Part shown: positions 1-8,665 of the stretch, one piece after another | Numbering within the stretch: position 1 is the first letter of the stretch | How the letters are laid out: the number at the start of each line of letters is the position of its first letter | Origin: Halomonas sp. 25-S5 | GTDB taxonomy: Bacteria > Pseudomonadota > Gammaproteobacteria > Pseudomonadales > Halomonadaceae | NCBI RefSeq assembly: GCF_029889845.1 | Contig: NZ_JARANV010000003.1 | Location: forward strand, 1-64,000 | DNA: 64,000 bases | Direction: 5' to 3' | Notes under the pieces: model-generated | Told to the model about the DNA's origin: nothing | The model's database searches: none | Seen by the model: the letters and a program-made list of their open reading frames with translations, nothing else | Translations under genes and position numbers: made by a program

Positions 1-147
1 TACCGGACACCCGACGAGGTCTACCTGAGCGGCTTGGGTGGCGGGGCATCCATACCCGATCATTTCAGTGGCCGAAGGGCGACATCGCAGAACGAAGAAA
101 CAGGGCAGCGCTGTGCAGCTGCGAACATGGCCGAGGTATTAGCTTAA
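1..147 (+). CDS. IS3-family transposase (OrfB, integrase core), 3' end only
   Basis: Frame 1 is open from the window edge to a TAA at 145-147 and begins YRTPDEVY. This matches the typical C-terminal end of the DDE integrase domain of IS3-family OrfB proteins, where a G-YRTP-EVY sequence follows the last catalytic region. About 48 residues are visible; the catalytic residues lie upstream of the window. The tail after EVY is glycine-rich and unremarkable. The gene would make the DDE transposase that moves the element. Whether it is intact cannot be seen. Confidence 0.7.
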   Translation, partial: YRTPDEVYLSGLGGGASIPDHFSGRRATSQNEETGQRCAAANMAEVLA

Positions 148-181
148 ACTCAGGCAAATTCTGTCTTGACCGTGGGGTCCA
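1..181 (+). mobile_element. Right end of an IS3-family insertion sequence (partial)
   Basis: The first 147 bases encode a transposase tail and are followed by a terminal sequence running to about 181 that ends GGGGTCCA. That is how the right inverted repeat of many IS3-family elements ends, since their left tips read TGGACCCC on the opposite strand. The element's left end lies outside the window. Immediately after position 181 an open frame continues that reads as a tyrosine recombinase lacking its N terminus, so the element appears to have inserted into that gene. The exact outer boundary is inferred from sequence style only. Confidence 0.7.
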
Positions 182-1919
182 CTATACAACACATGGCGAC
201 CGAACCGCTGAGGCAAGACTGGATGCCCTGGTCACTGTCGAACATATTGATGATGACCCCAGTGCCCATGTCACGCCTGATGCGGTCCGAGAATTCGCCT
301 CTCTTAACCTGCTGGACGCAGAGGGAAAAGATCGCTTCAACGTCGTTCGTTCACTCGGTATTGCACAAAGCGAGGAGGCGGCGCACCTCCGTTTACAGCA
401 GGAGCGTCACCCCCTTCGACGTCAACAGGGCGATTCTGCGTATTTGTCGGTGATTCGTGCCCGCTCAGCCGCAGCCCATCGTCAGAAGGCCGCGCAGCTG
501 CTTCCTCACCGCTGGGATCAGCTCAACGAGTTCGATATTCGAACGCTCTGGAAGGCCGTCGAAAGGCATCGTGACAGTGATGTTCTCGGCGCTGTCATTG
601 CATTGGTGCTGATGACAGGACGCTCCCTGGAATGCGTCCTTCAGTTCAAACTCGTACGCGAGTCATCACAACTTCCCGGCACGATCGAGTCGAACGCCCT
701 CTACCTCTGTCAGAAAGACAGCGCCTGGGTAAGCGCTGTCCTGACACCCGAGCAACGCCGTCAGTTCCAGCCCCAGTGGTCTCCCCACATGCTGCCCACG
801 GTGGACCAGCTGTCCCTGCCCATTCCCCCGGCGCTGCTTCCCCCCCTGCAGAAACGTCTCAAGAGCGCCGCGCGGCGTGCCAAACATCGCTCCGTGGGGC
901 TGTTCAGCAAAGAACATCAGCGCATGATTACCGACGCTCTCAAGACGCTGCTCAGCAAGACCAACAAGACACATGGCACCCGGCTGACCCTCCACCGTCT
1001 CAGAAACCACCTGTTCAACACCCTGAACCATAGTGGTCAGGACATCGCCGACGCCTGCCTCATTACGGGGCTCCTGCCTCCCTTCGGTCAACAAGCTTCA
1101 CTGTATTATTACGCCCCAAGCAGAGACAGCCTTGCCGCTGCCTATCAACAAGCCATGGATCGCATCAACCGACAAGTGGGGATTGCCGTGCCAAGCCAAG
1201 CGACTCTCACTGCCACCACGACATCTCCAGAGCGGATCGGCTCCCAGCTCGTGCCAACGGATAGCTATGTCTCGCAGATGGTGAGCACCATCAAGTCGGC
1301 CCTCAAGGGAAACCGGCATGAGTGGGCCGGAGAACGACTGATTCAACAGCACAATGCCTATACCGCCTACACGGCAATGATGTTGATGTTTGCCACGGGT
1401 TATCGGGGGGTGCGCGATCCACTCTCCACCATCACCGAAATCAATGCCCGTCGAGGCTGGATCATCATCTCTGACAAGGTCGACGACAGCAGCAGCCATT
1501 CACGAATTGTGCCGATTATTGGTATTGCCTCGACACAACTTCGCCATTATGCGGCACATGCCGAGTTCATGCGCCGGCGGCTCTCTGCATACCTCGATGC
1601 CCACTGGCAAAGCACCTTCTTCTTTCTCGATCAACGCATGGAGCCCACGCAAGTCAGCCCTCGCGCGCTTGTCAGACACCTCCAACTAGTCGATGCCCCT
1701 CCTCTCAATATCAACCGCCATCACCTTCGTACGCGCCTAAGGGAGCTCAATGTGTCAGGAGAATGCGTGGATGCCGTGATGGGCCACTGGGATCATGGGC
1801 AGGAACCGATGAGCAAGTTTTCCAGTTTCTCCCCCACGATATATCGGAAGAGGGTGGCCTTGGCATTGGATATGCTCATGAGTGATGTGGGCTGGGAAGC
1901 GATTGAGGGATTGGCATGA
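182..1919 (+). pseudogene. Tyrosine recombinase, 5' end cut off by the IS3 insertion
   Basis: The frame is open from the IS end to the TGA at 1919 with no ATG or GTG start; the first usable start is a TTG at 444 that would give 491 residues. Sequence between 182 and 444 also reads as protein, for example a stretch rich in VTVEHIDDD and RFNVVRSLG, so the original gene began further upstream. The C-terminal half has tyrosine-recombinase features: an arginine in TGYRGVRDP, an HHLR box in NRHHLRTRL, GHWDHG, and a downstream tyrosine in TIYRKR. Its stop overlaps the next recombinase start by 4 bases, so the two were translated together. I infer that the insertion removed the N-terminal DNA-binding part. 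A protein made from the TTG, or from an IS promoter, remains possible. Confidence 0.7.
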
Positions 1920-4900
1920 CAAGCATTACGTCATACTGGACAGGATGGCCACTCACTCCTCCCGGCGCCAAACCGCATCAAGGTGGGGCCATTCGTGCCC
2001 ATGAACGCGCCCGACAGCGATACCGCGATCAGCGGGCGTGTCTCGACCTTCTCGCCACGCGCTTCCCAGGGCTGGCGTATGGCGAGCCCGCTATCAGTCT
2101 CAGCACCGCACAGGTCGATGGCCTGTTTACCGAGCTGACTCAAGGGCTGTCGGGTCAACCCCTTCGGCACCGGCATAATTTCCTGGTCCGGGGGCTGGAG
2201 CGGGGCTGTCGCGAGCTCGGCTGGGAGATCGAGGTACCCGCTCCGATCGTCACGGTGCCCCGTGAGTCACCGGTAGCCGTCAACGCCGATTTCATCCGTC
2301 TCCAGCAGCTGGACCGCCTCATCGATTTGCATGAGACGGCGGGACTCATCAGGCCACCCAGTGGCCTGGAAACTCCTGCATGGTCGGCAGGCCGTCTGCT
2401 GTTTGCCCTGATCACCGAGGGCAGCGTGTTGCAGCGCAAGCTGCTGGAGCGGCTTCCCGATGCCCTTTGCCGGGGAGTGGGCATGGACGGTCATCGACCG
2501 TATTTGACGCTCCAGGAGGTCATAGAAGATGAACTGGAGCGCGAGGACGCCCCTCCGGACACTGAGCATGACCACACTGACGAGACACAGGGCGACACCG
2601 ACAAGCGTCGCCGGAAGTCAGAAAAGACCAAGCACACGGCGTATCGCCGGATATTTCCGGGCCCCATCTCGGCGCTGCTCCTGCTGCGCTATTACCAGCA
2701 GCACGGCAAGGCCTGGCCAGACGACGGGTTGCAGGATCCTACGCCACTCTCGGTGGACAGCTGCCTACGCTGTTACTGCCAGTCACTGGTTGAGGCCTCG
2801 AGCCTACCCAATGGCCTGGTTGCCTTCCTGCTGGAGACATCCCGGACGGCGGCCAAACTGACCTTCACACCTTACTTGGCCAACTATGCCGCACATGACG
2901 GCATCGGGGTGTCCCTCCCTCCCTCGGTATGGCGCCGGCTGACGACGAAGAAAGCACCTTTTGATTTGGACAGGGTCACGGCAGATTCAGCCCGTCCGCC
3001 GTCACATAGCGAAGATGACATCCACCTTCTAGGGACTCTGACCCTGCCAGAGTCCCGACAGTATACCGATCAGGCCAAACGGCTGGTGGACCTAAACGCT
3101 TGCCTGGGCCCAACACAGGGGGCGACGTCCTTTTCCCGACAAAAGATCAAGGAAAATCTTCAGGAACTCATCACTCTGGTTCAGGGTGAGAGCCCCATCC
3201 TACAGCTGGTCTCCGGGTGGACACTGCATCTGTTGACCCATGGCGGCCGAGTCAAGCCTCGCCTGGAAATCAGCACCATCAAGAAGTACTTGAGCACCGT
3301 CGCCCAAGACCTTGTCCGTCTCGCCTGCACCCATACCAGCCTCGGCGACTGGTCCTCGGAGGACTGGGAGACGCTCTACGAAGCCGTGCTACAGCGTGCG
3401 AAAGGACATGGCAACAGGATGGACCGACTGGGGCGCTTGCACGATTTCCACCGCTATCTCGAGAGCCGTTATGACGTCCCCCCGGTCGTTCTGGAACATG
3501 GCAAGGGCCGAACTCGACGCGTCGACGCCAATCTCCTCACTCCTGCGGAGTTCATTCGAGCGCGGGACGTGATTCGAGCGTCCGGCCAGGATGATCGCCT
3601 GCTACTCATGCAGGAGTTGGTGCTGGTTATCGGCTATCGCTGCGGTTTGCGCCGCTCGGAAGTGGCAAGCCTGACGCTCAAGGACCTGCAGGGTGTCGAG
3701 GATCCCAGCATCCTGGAGCCGGAGCTGCTGGTGCGACCGAATACCCATGCCTCCGGGAAGACCGCCTCCGCCACGCGTCGCCTGCCGCTGCATATCTTGC
3801 TCAGTCAGGAGGAGCGAGCGCAGCTCGCGCTGTGGAAGGGCAGGCGGCATACCGAACAGGTGGGGGGGAATGATCTACACCACCTGTTGTTCTGCCTGCC
3901 GGGCCTCCCCCACGAGCGAATAGAGGATGCGCTATTGTTCGGCCCGATTCACCATGCCATGAGGATCGTGAGTGGGGATCCCACCCTGAGGTTCCATCAC
4001 CTTCGGCACACCTTCGTGACGCTCATGCTGCTGCGTATGACGTCATCAGGGTCTGGCTCGCTGTTGCCCAGGGAATGGGCGACGGATGACGAGGGTCGAA
4101 TCGCCTTGCCGTGTTGGAACGAGGATCTGTCGGCCCTGGCGATGTTGGCACCACAGCCCGAGGCGACCCGCAAACGCCTCTGGGCCCTGGGCCTGTGGAC
4201 CGGGCACCTGACGCCCGACGAGACACTGGCGACTTACACCCACCTGATCGAGATGCAGCTTCGTCATGAGGTATGGACAACCCAGGACACCCTCCTGAGC
4301 ACGCCTCTCCAGCAGAGTCTGATGGGACGCTCAGCCACTGCCGTGGCGGTATGGCGCCACAAATGGCGTAAGAAGGTCGGCGAGCAGGAAGAACTGACCG
4401 CATCTCGGCTCTGTGAAGCCCTGAGCGAGGAGTGGACACCATTTCTGGAGCCGAGTGACGATGGATTGGTGTGGTTAAGCTACTCCGCTTCACACGTCCC
4501 CCAAAGAAAGTTGTCGCCTCACCACCACCTGTCGGCCTCCACCGTCTACAGCACGCTCAATTTCATCGAGCTGGAGACCGCCAACGGCCAATCGATGACG
4601 GCCGCCTTGGCCATTGCATCACGACGGCTGCAGTTGCCTGCCGAGATGCTGTCCCGTTGGGTTGAGGAAGGCCAACGGCTGATGGCGCTGAAAACCTCAC
4701 GCGGCAAACCCCGGTTCAGCGACATCGCGCGTCGCACGCCACTCCCTCAATCGGCCCATGCCCTGGAGAAACATCCCATGCCGGAACTCTCCACCTGCCT
4801 GGCGCCGCCCTATGTACCCTCTCATCAACGCGAGGCCAACCGCTCCTTCCGGGCCCTTTTGGACTGGTACGACGAGGCCCCGGACGCCTGCCTGGCAGCC

Positions 4901-5377
4901 ATCACACCGATTCTGAAGGCCATGCAACGTACAGACGCCCAGATCAAAGTGCGAAGCGAAGAGACGCTGGTAAGCATCATGCCATTCTTCGAGCGACTTG
5001 GACTCAGTCGTTACCTTCGCCTGACGGTAGAGATCGCGGATTCAGCCACAGAAAGCCATGACAGAACCTATTGGCGCCGATGCTTAAGGGTTCCAGACCG
5101 CTCGATTCAGATCAAAGTGAAGGAGAATGGAAAACCCACCCGGCACCCCCATGGGAATGCCAACGTCATGCTTGCCGACTGGAACAAGCCATTAAGAAAA
5201 CAGAAGAAAGCCCCAACCAAAAAGAAGCAGACGAGTCAGGATCTGCATGACTTCGGTATCTGGACGGCCGTTCGCTTCGCCCTGTTCACCGCCCTGGTCG
5301 TGATACAGCCCGAACGCAAGGAGGGGTTCCTACCGTCCCTCCACGAGGAACCAGGGCACTGTGCAGAGACCCCATAG
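1916..5377 (+). CDS. Large tyrosine recombinase/integrase (1153 aa)
   Basis: The tyrosine-recombinase catalytic set is complete: Arg579 in CGLRRSEVASL, His694 and Arg697 in FHHLRHTFV, His764 in TGHLTPDE, and the nucleophile Tyr774 in LATYTHL. This enzyme class cuts and rejoins DNA through a 3'-phosphotyrosine. The protein is about three times the usual length: roughly 570 residues precede the catalytic domain, and some 380 residues of unassigned sequence follow the tyrosine, ending in a lysine-rich segment. The ATG lies inside the stop of the preceding recombinase (ATGA overlap), indicating coupling. Paired or triple large recombinases are known from mobile islands such as GMT and RIT elements; assignment to one of these is not settled here. 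It probably mobilises the surrounding island. Confidence 0.85.
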   Translation: MTSITSYWTGWPLTPPGAKPHQGGAIRAHERARQRYRDQRACLDLLATRFPGLAYGEPAISLSTAQVDGLFTELTQGLSGQPLRHRHNFLVRGLERGCRELGWEIEVPAPIVTVPRESPVAVNADFIRLQQLDRLIDLHETAGLIRPPSGLETPAWSAGRLLFALITEGSVLQRKLLERLPDALCRGVGMDGHRPYLTLQEVIEDELEREDAPPDTEHDHTDETQGDTDKRRRKSEKTKHTAYRRIFPGPISALLLLRYYQQHGKAWPDDGLQDPTPLSVDSCLRCYCQSLVEASSLPNGLVAFLLETSRTAAKLTFTPYLANYAAHDGIGVSLPPSVWRRLTTKKAPFDLDRVTADSARPPSHSEDDIHLLGTLTLPESRQYTDQAKRLVDLNACLGPTQGATSFSRQKIKENLQELITLVQGESPILQLVSGWTLHLLTHGGRVKPRLEISTIKKYLSTVAQDLVRLACTHTSLGDWSSEDWETLYEAVLQRAKGHGNRMDRLGRLHDFHRYLESRYDVPPVVLEHGKGRTRRVDANLLTPAEFIRARDVIRASGQDDRLLLMQELVLVIGYRCGLRRSEVASLTLKDLQGVEDPSILEPELLVRPNTHASGKTASATRRLPLHILLSQEERAQLALWKGRRHTEQVGGNDLHHLLFCLPGLPHERIEDALLFGPIHHAMRIVSGDPTLRFHHLRHTFVTLMLLRMTSSGSGSLLPREWATDDEGRIALPCWNEDLSALAMLAPQPEATRKRLWALGLWTGHLTPDETLATYTHLIEMQLRHEVWTTQDTLLSTPLQQSLMGRSATAVAVWRHKWRKKVGEQEELTASRLCEALSEEWTPFLEPSDDGLVWLSYSASHVPQRKLSPHHHLSASTVYSTLNFIELETANGQSMTAALAIASRRLQLPAEMLSRWVEEGQRLMALKTSRGKPRFSDIARRTPLPQSAHALEKHPMPELSTCLAPPYVPSHQREANRSFRALLDWYDEAPDACLAAITPILKAMQRTDAQIKVRSEETLVSIMPFFERLGLSRYLRLTVEIADSATESHDRTYWRRCLRVPDRSIQIKVKENGKPTRHPHGNANVMLADWNKPLRKQKKAPTKKKQTSQDLHDFGIWTAVRFALFTALVVIQPERKEGFLPSLHEEPGHCAETP

Positions 5378-5441
5378 CGGCCAGGAGCTCAGGTAACGGT
5401 CCGGCGGCAACACCTAGGCCCCGCCGCCCGCCCGGAGCCCA

Positions 5442-5843
5442 TCACCTGAAGCCGGGACGGTTATCCGCCCCCTTCCCCAACGCCTCAAGCATCTCACGCT
5501 TGCGGATCAGTGCCTCGATGGAGTCAGCAGGAGAGAGGCGGATCAGCGCTTCGAGCAGTTCTGCCTGGCGATCCAGCCGTCGCTGCAGACCCTCTAGCCC
5601 CTCAGAGAGACGTCTAATCTCTTGCCAGGAAGCAGTGACAATGGGTGCGTCATGTCCCGTGACAGGTCGCTGACGTGTCACTGCCATGGCAATGACATCG
5701 TCTCGACACATGGCACGCCGACCATCGGGGCCTGTGCCAGCTGTCAGCCGCCCCTGTCGCAGCCAGCGATAGAGCGTGCGCGTGCTGATCCCCAGGATGT
5801 CCGCGGCCTGCGGCACGGTTACCTGCTCAGGAAGTTCCATCAT
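5442..5843 (-). CDS. Small HTH protein, MerR/excisionase-like N terminus
   Basis: This 133-residue protein begins with a winged-helix type segment, VPQAADILGISTRTLYRWLRQGRL (about residues 9-32), as in helix_turn_helix_17 and MerR/Xis proteins that bind DNA. A second, mostly helical part (about residues 70-125) is rich in Leu, Glu and Arg and could form a coiled coil for multimerisation. It lies convergent to the large recombinase, 64 bases past its stop. GTGACA-type motifs recur within and upstream of the gene, making autoregulation or a role as recombination directionality factor plausible. The function is inferred from fold and position only. Confidence 0.7.
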   Translation of the reverse strand: MMELPEQVTVPQAADILGISTRTLYRWLRQGRLTAGTGPDGRRAMCRDDVIAMAVTRQRPVTGHDAPIVTASWQEIRRLSEGLEGLQRRLDRQAELLEALIRLSPADSIEALIRKREMLEALGKGADNRPGFR

Positions 5844-5887
5844 GGCGGGGCTCGTCGTGTTGTGTCATGTCAGTCAGTTATCACTGA

Positions 5888-5925
5888 CACGTCGGTGACA
5901 GGAGGCTGCCCCTGTCACCGACGTG
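5888..5925. repeat. Perfect 15-bp inverted repeat, candidate recombinase or regulator site
   Basis: CACGTCGGTGACAGG at 5888-5902 is matched exactly by its complement at 5911-5925, with an 8-base spacer. It lies between the small HTH gene and the end of the integrase operon on the same strand. Further TGACA/TGTCA half-sites occur at 5860-5890 and inside the HTH gene at 5635-5700. There is no T-run, so a simple terminator is less likely than a protein-binding or recombination site. Confidence 0.55.
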
Positions 5926-5930
5926 GCTGA

Positions 5931-6215
5931 CTAGTCTGTCAGCATCAGGTAGGTGTCCAGCATGTGGCAGCTGGCTACGCCATGGGGGTAGCCCCTGAGC
6001 GTGACCAGGATGGCCTGCCCCGTCCGCGGCACACCCTCGGCGGTCACGGACTCCGCCAGCAGAAAGACGCGCAGCCTTCTGGCTGGGGTGGTCAGTGTCA
6101 GTACCCAGCAGCGCTGCGCCTCGGGCACCGGTACCGGCAGCACCTCCACTCGTTCCACGGTCATGGCGTTCTCGAACAGGTCCATCACCCTTCCCTCCGT
6201 TCTAGCCTTGGTCAT
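5931..6215 (-). CDS. Hypothetical protein, last gene of the integrase operon
   Basis: The 94-residue product has no recognised domain. It is mostly beta-type sequence with alternating hydrophobic residues (VERVEVLPVPVPEAQRCWVLTL) and no signal peptide or membrane segment. Its ATG overlaps the stop of the upstream gene by 4 bases (ATGA), so it is probably co-translated with it. An internal Met at residue 11 is an alternative start. The three-gene string integrase, 97-aa gene and this gene suggests an accessory role in the integrative element, but I cannot name one. Confidence 0.6.
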   Translation of the reverse strand: MTKARTEGRVMDLFENAMTVERVEVLPVPVPEAQRCWVLTLTTPARRLRVFLLAESVTAEGVPRTGQAILVTLRGYPHGVASCHMLDTYLMLTD

Positions 6216-6505
6216 GACGGCATCTCCCAGCGAGTGAGCGTTGACTCCAGCTCACGCAGCAACATCGGAATTGCCTCGCGCGTCGGCAGCAGGTCATGGT
6301 TGATCAGCGCCTGAGCCACCCAGGTCTCCAGCGCCTCCTGATTGTTGCGCTCGTTACCGGTGCCGAGGACCATCACCAGGCCGCGACCTGGCTGGACGTT
6401 GAGGGCCAGCCCGACAGCACTGGCTAGCTTTCGGACATTGCGGCGTGCCGACTGCGTGATCAGGGTGTCCTGAACGGCCGTGATGGCGTAAAGATCAGCG
6501 GGCAT
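6212..6505 (-). CDS. Hypothetical protein coupled to the integrase
   Basis: The 97-residue product has no family I recognise. It contains a helical N terminus (residues 1-35), a glycine-containing hydrophobic strand (GRGLVMVLGTGNERNN) and an acidic-hydrophobic helical C terminus. The start lies 11 bases inside the 3' end of the integrase gene and the stop overlaps the next start by 4 bases, so the three genes form one translationally coupled unit. The gene has the same high GC as the integrase, which suggests they travel together. Confidence 0.6.
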   Translation of the reverse strand: MPADLYAITAVQDTLITQSARRNVRKLASAVGLALNVQPGRGLVMVLGTGNERNNQEALETWVAQALINHDLLPTREAIPMLLRELESTLTRWEMPS

Positions 6506-7718
6506 GGCTCACCTCCTCGGCGTCTTCGCGTTCGGTCTCGGGATCCTGGGGTGCCTGCGGGACCTGCTGCCGAAGCATCTTCTCGAAGGCAGAGCCGTCC
6601 TGGCGGGTCAGGTTGGGCACGTAGCGGGAGTAGACCCGGAACAGCATCTCGGTGGTGGTGTGGCCCATCTGACGGGCGATCCACTCCGGGTTCTCCCCCG
6701 CGGCCAACCACAGCGTGGCGGCCGTGTGGCGCGTCTGGTATGGGCGCCGACGACTCAACTCCAGCTCATCGAGCAGCGGGTACCAGATGCGCTTGGTGAC
6801 GTTCTGGTGGTCGAGCGCGTTGCCCACCCGGTTGCAGAACACCAGGCGCTGGTCGCCGGTCACTTGCTGCTGCGCCCGCAGCGCCTGGTAGACGGGCTCC
6901 GACATGTCGATGGCACGGTTCGAGCCATCGTTCTTGGTGTCCACCACCTCGCCGTGTACCAGCGACTCCTTGACCAGGATCTGGCGGCGGGAGAAATCGA
7001 CGTTGGCCCAGGGCATGCCGTCGATCTCGCCGGTGCGCATGCCGGTGAAGAAGCGCACGGTGTAGTAGTTGCGGAAGTCGGGCCGCACGTTGTCGATGAT
7101 CCGCCACACCTCCTCGAGCGTGAACGGCTGGACGTCGGTGCGCGGCACCCTCAGCGATTTAATCCCCCGGTACGGTGAGCTAAACTCGAAGCGGTCGGCG
7201 GCTTCATTCAACATCATGCGCAATGGCGTCATGATGTGGTTCATGCGACTGGCAGACAGCTTCTTGCCGCTCCGGGACGTCACTTTGGCGAGGGATGACC
7301 GGAACTCAAGAATGTCTGCTCGGGTGATGCTGCCGACCTCTTTCTCCCCCAGCTGGGGCAGGATGTGGCGATCGAGGCTGCTGCGCACCGTCTTGATCTG
7401 CGAGTTACGCCACTCAATCTCCTTCTCGGCGAACCAGGTCTCGGCGAACTCGCCCAGCAGCGGCGTCTCCCGGTACCCCCCCTGTCGCTTCAGCGCACGC
7501 TTGCTGAGCGTTTCGGCCCGCGGGCTGTTGGGGAAGTAGCGGCCGTAGTCGAAGCTATCCAGGGTGATCTCGGCCTCGATCTTCTCCATGATCTTCATCA
7601 GCTTGCGACGGTTGGCCGGCGTGTCATCCAGGGTCGTCTGCTCGCGGCAGCGCTTGCCGAGGTAGCGGAAGTCGAAGCACAGCTTCCCGGTTTCCTTCCT
7701 GGCAACGATCTTACCCAT
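6495..7718 (-). CDS. Site-specific tyrosine integrase with N-terminal arm-binding domain
   Basis: This is a phage/island-type integrase of about 407 residues. Counting from the ATG at 7718, residues 1-65 form an arm-type DNA-binding domain of the DUF3596 kind (RKETGKLCFDFRYLGKRCREQ), about 85-180 form the SAM-like core-binding domain, and the rest is catalytic. Numbered from a possible GTG three codons upstream (7727), the catalytic residues are Arg231 (GMRTGEIDG), Arg333 in YQTRHTA where the usual first His is Tyr330, His356 (QMGHTT) and Tyr366. The ATG is preferred because family members begin MGKI-like. It overlaps the excisionase-like gene upstream, as in temperate-phage operons. The matching att sites are not identified. 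Confidence 0.88.
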   Translation of the reverse strand: MGKIVARKETGKLCFDFRYLGKRCREQTTLDDTPANRRKLMKIMEKIEAEITLDSFDYGRYFPNSPRAETLSKRALKRQGGYRETPLLGEFAETWFAEKEIEWRNSQIKTVRSSLDRHILPQLGEKEVGSITRADILEFRSSLAKVTSRSGKKLSASRMNHIMTPLRMMLNEAADRFEFSSPYRGIKSLRVPRTDVQPFTLEEVWRIIDNVRPDFRNYYTVRFFTGMRTGEIDGMPWANVDFSRRQILVKESLVHGEVVDTKNDGSNRAIDMSEPVYQALRAQQQVTGDQRLVFCNRVGNALDHQNVTKRIWYPLLDELELSRRRPYQTRHTAATLWLAAGENPEWIARQMGHTTTEMLFRVYSRYVPNLTRQDGSAFEKMLRQQVPQAPQDPETEREDAEEVSHAR

Positions 7719-7947
7719 GGCAGACACCCCCCCGCGCCATCGGCACGCCCAGACTCTCCTCGGCAGAATGGAGCTTCATGTCGCGCTCGATCGGCTCCCA
7801 GAGGTAGAGGATCTTGCGTCCCCCGAACGGACGGATGTAGTGGATGCCCTCCAACAGCACCCGGTCCTTGAGGCGCTCGCGGATGGTGCGGGCGTCGTAC
7901 TTGATGCGCTCAGCCAGCTCGGCCGTGGTCAGGTAGCTATGCTTCAT
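7711..7947 (-). CDS. Excisionase-like small HTH protein
   Basis: From the ATG at 7947 the protein has 78 residues and starts MKHSYLTTAELAERIKYDARTI, a winged-helix segment like those of phage excisionases and AlpA-type regulators, followed by a basic wing (GIHYIRPFGGRKILYLW). A strong ribosome site (AAAGGAGAC) sits 6 bases upstream, which favours this start over one 17 codons earlier. It directly precedes and overlaps the integrase, the standard xis-int layout, so it probably directs excision. Its leader contains the inverted repeat at 7959-7992, so it is likely repressed by the divergent XRE protein. Confidence 0.75.
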   Translation of the reverse strand: MKHSYLTTAELAERIKYDARTIRERLKDRVLLEGIHYIRPFGGRKILYLWEPIERDMKLHSAEESLGVPMARGGVCHG

Positions 7948-7958
7948 GGTCGTCTCCT

Positions 7959-7992
7959 TTATCAAGTGATGCCTTTGCGCATCACTTGATAA
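7959..7992. promoter_or_regulatory. Perfect 14-bp inverted repeat operator in the int/xis leader
   Basis: TTATCAAGTGATGC (7959-7972) is repeated exactly as its complement at 7979-7992 with a 6-base spacer. A second, shorter dyad GCATC-TTTT-GATGC lies at 8022-8035, and related ATCACTT/GATGCG words fill the rest of the 130-base divergent region. The position between an excisionase-integrase operon and a small XRE gene is typical of a repressor-controlled switch. The binding protein is inferred. Confidence 0.65.
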
Positions 7993-8077
7993 CACCATAC
8001 ATCACTTTGAGATCAATGCAAGCATCTTTTGATGCTTTTAGATATCATCGGATGCGTGATGCGATAGAGGCCTGACC

Positions 8078-8323
8078 ATGCTGCGGTTCAAGATCAAGGA
8101 AATGATTGCCAAGAAGGAGTTCGCTGAGGGGCGTCGAATCACCATCGGCGAGGTCGCCAAGGCGGCCGGTATCCACCGCATGACCCTTTCGAAGATGATC
8201 AACCAGCGTGGATACAACACAGGGACCGAGAATCTTGATCGGCTGTGTGCGTTCTTCGACTGTGAGATAGAGGACTTGGTGGAGTACGTTCCAGCTACGG
8301 AGCAGCCGAGTGACTCCGAGTAG
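8078..8323 (+). CDS. Small XRE/Cro-type repressor
   Basis: The 81-residue protein is a single Cro/C1-type helix-turn-helix domain: ITIGEVAKAAGIHRMTLSKMIN (about residues 21-42) is the HTH, and ENLDRLCAFFDCEIEDLVEY is the usual following helix pair of YozG-like regulators. A GAGG ribosome site precedes the ATG. It is divergent from the excisionase/integrase operon, with palindromes between them. The likely role is repression of integrase and excisionase expression and of its own promoter, keeping the element integrated. Confidence 0.8.
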   Translation: MLRFKIKEMIAKKEFAEGRRITIGEVAKAAGIHRMTLSKMINQRGYNTGTENLDRLCAFFDCEIEDLVEYVPATEQPSDSE

Positions 8324-8338
8324 CTGAGATTGGCTGAG

Positions 8339-8590
8339 CTACGGTGATGGCCGAGACACACCCTGGATGATCACCATGCCGTTGGCGTCGATGGCCAGCA
8401 GAGCAACCAGCTTGTCGAAGGCGGTGCGTACCTGGCGGCCGATCAGCAGCCAATCCCGGTTGAGAATCGCCAGGTCCTGCATGGTCTGCTTTTCCAGCAG
8501 TCCCTCGTCGGCGAGGCCCGCGGGGCGCACTTGCGTGGCGGCTCGCCGGCGCTGTCCACCAGCTTCCAGATGCCCTGTTCGATGGCCATG
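8339..8590 (-). pseudogene. Relic of a NucS/DUF91-type nuclease N terminus, frameshifted
   Basis: From an ATG at 8590 with a good ribosome site (AAGGAGCTACC) the sequence reads MAIEQGIWKLVDSAGEPPRK. The frame then changes near 8520 and continues as LEKQTMQDLAILNRDWLLIGRQVRTAFDKLVALLAIDANG before stopping. The combination MAIE-GIWK, then LLIGRQVRT, then DLLAID is the characteristic N-terminal part of DUF91/endonuclease NucS-like proteins, whose catalytic ELK segment should come right after. That segment is missing, so the gene is both frameshifted and truncated. It may be a remnant of an earlier nuclease in this island. Confidence 0.65.
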
Positions 8591-8665
8591 GTAGCTCCTT
8601 CTCGCGGTGGCGGCTGAAGTCCTTGTCGTTTCCGTGGGTGTGCCCTATCATGCTCGGTAACACGG

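Noticed and set aside
182..5843. Firm assignment of the recombinases to a gamma-mobile-trio (GMT) element
   Set aside because: The linked large recombinases and small extra gene are suggestive, but the third gene is on the opposite strand and I cannot compare sequences, so I left the class open.
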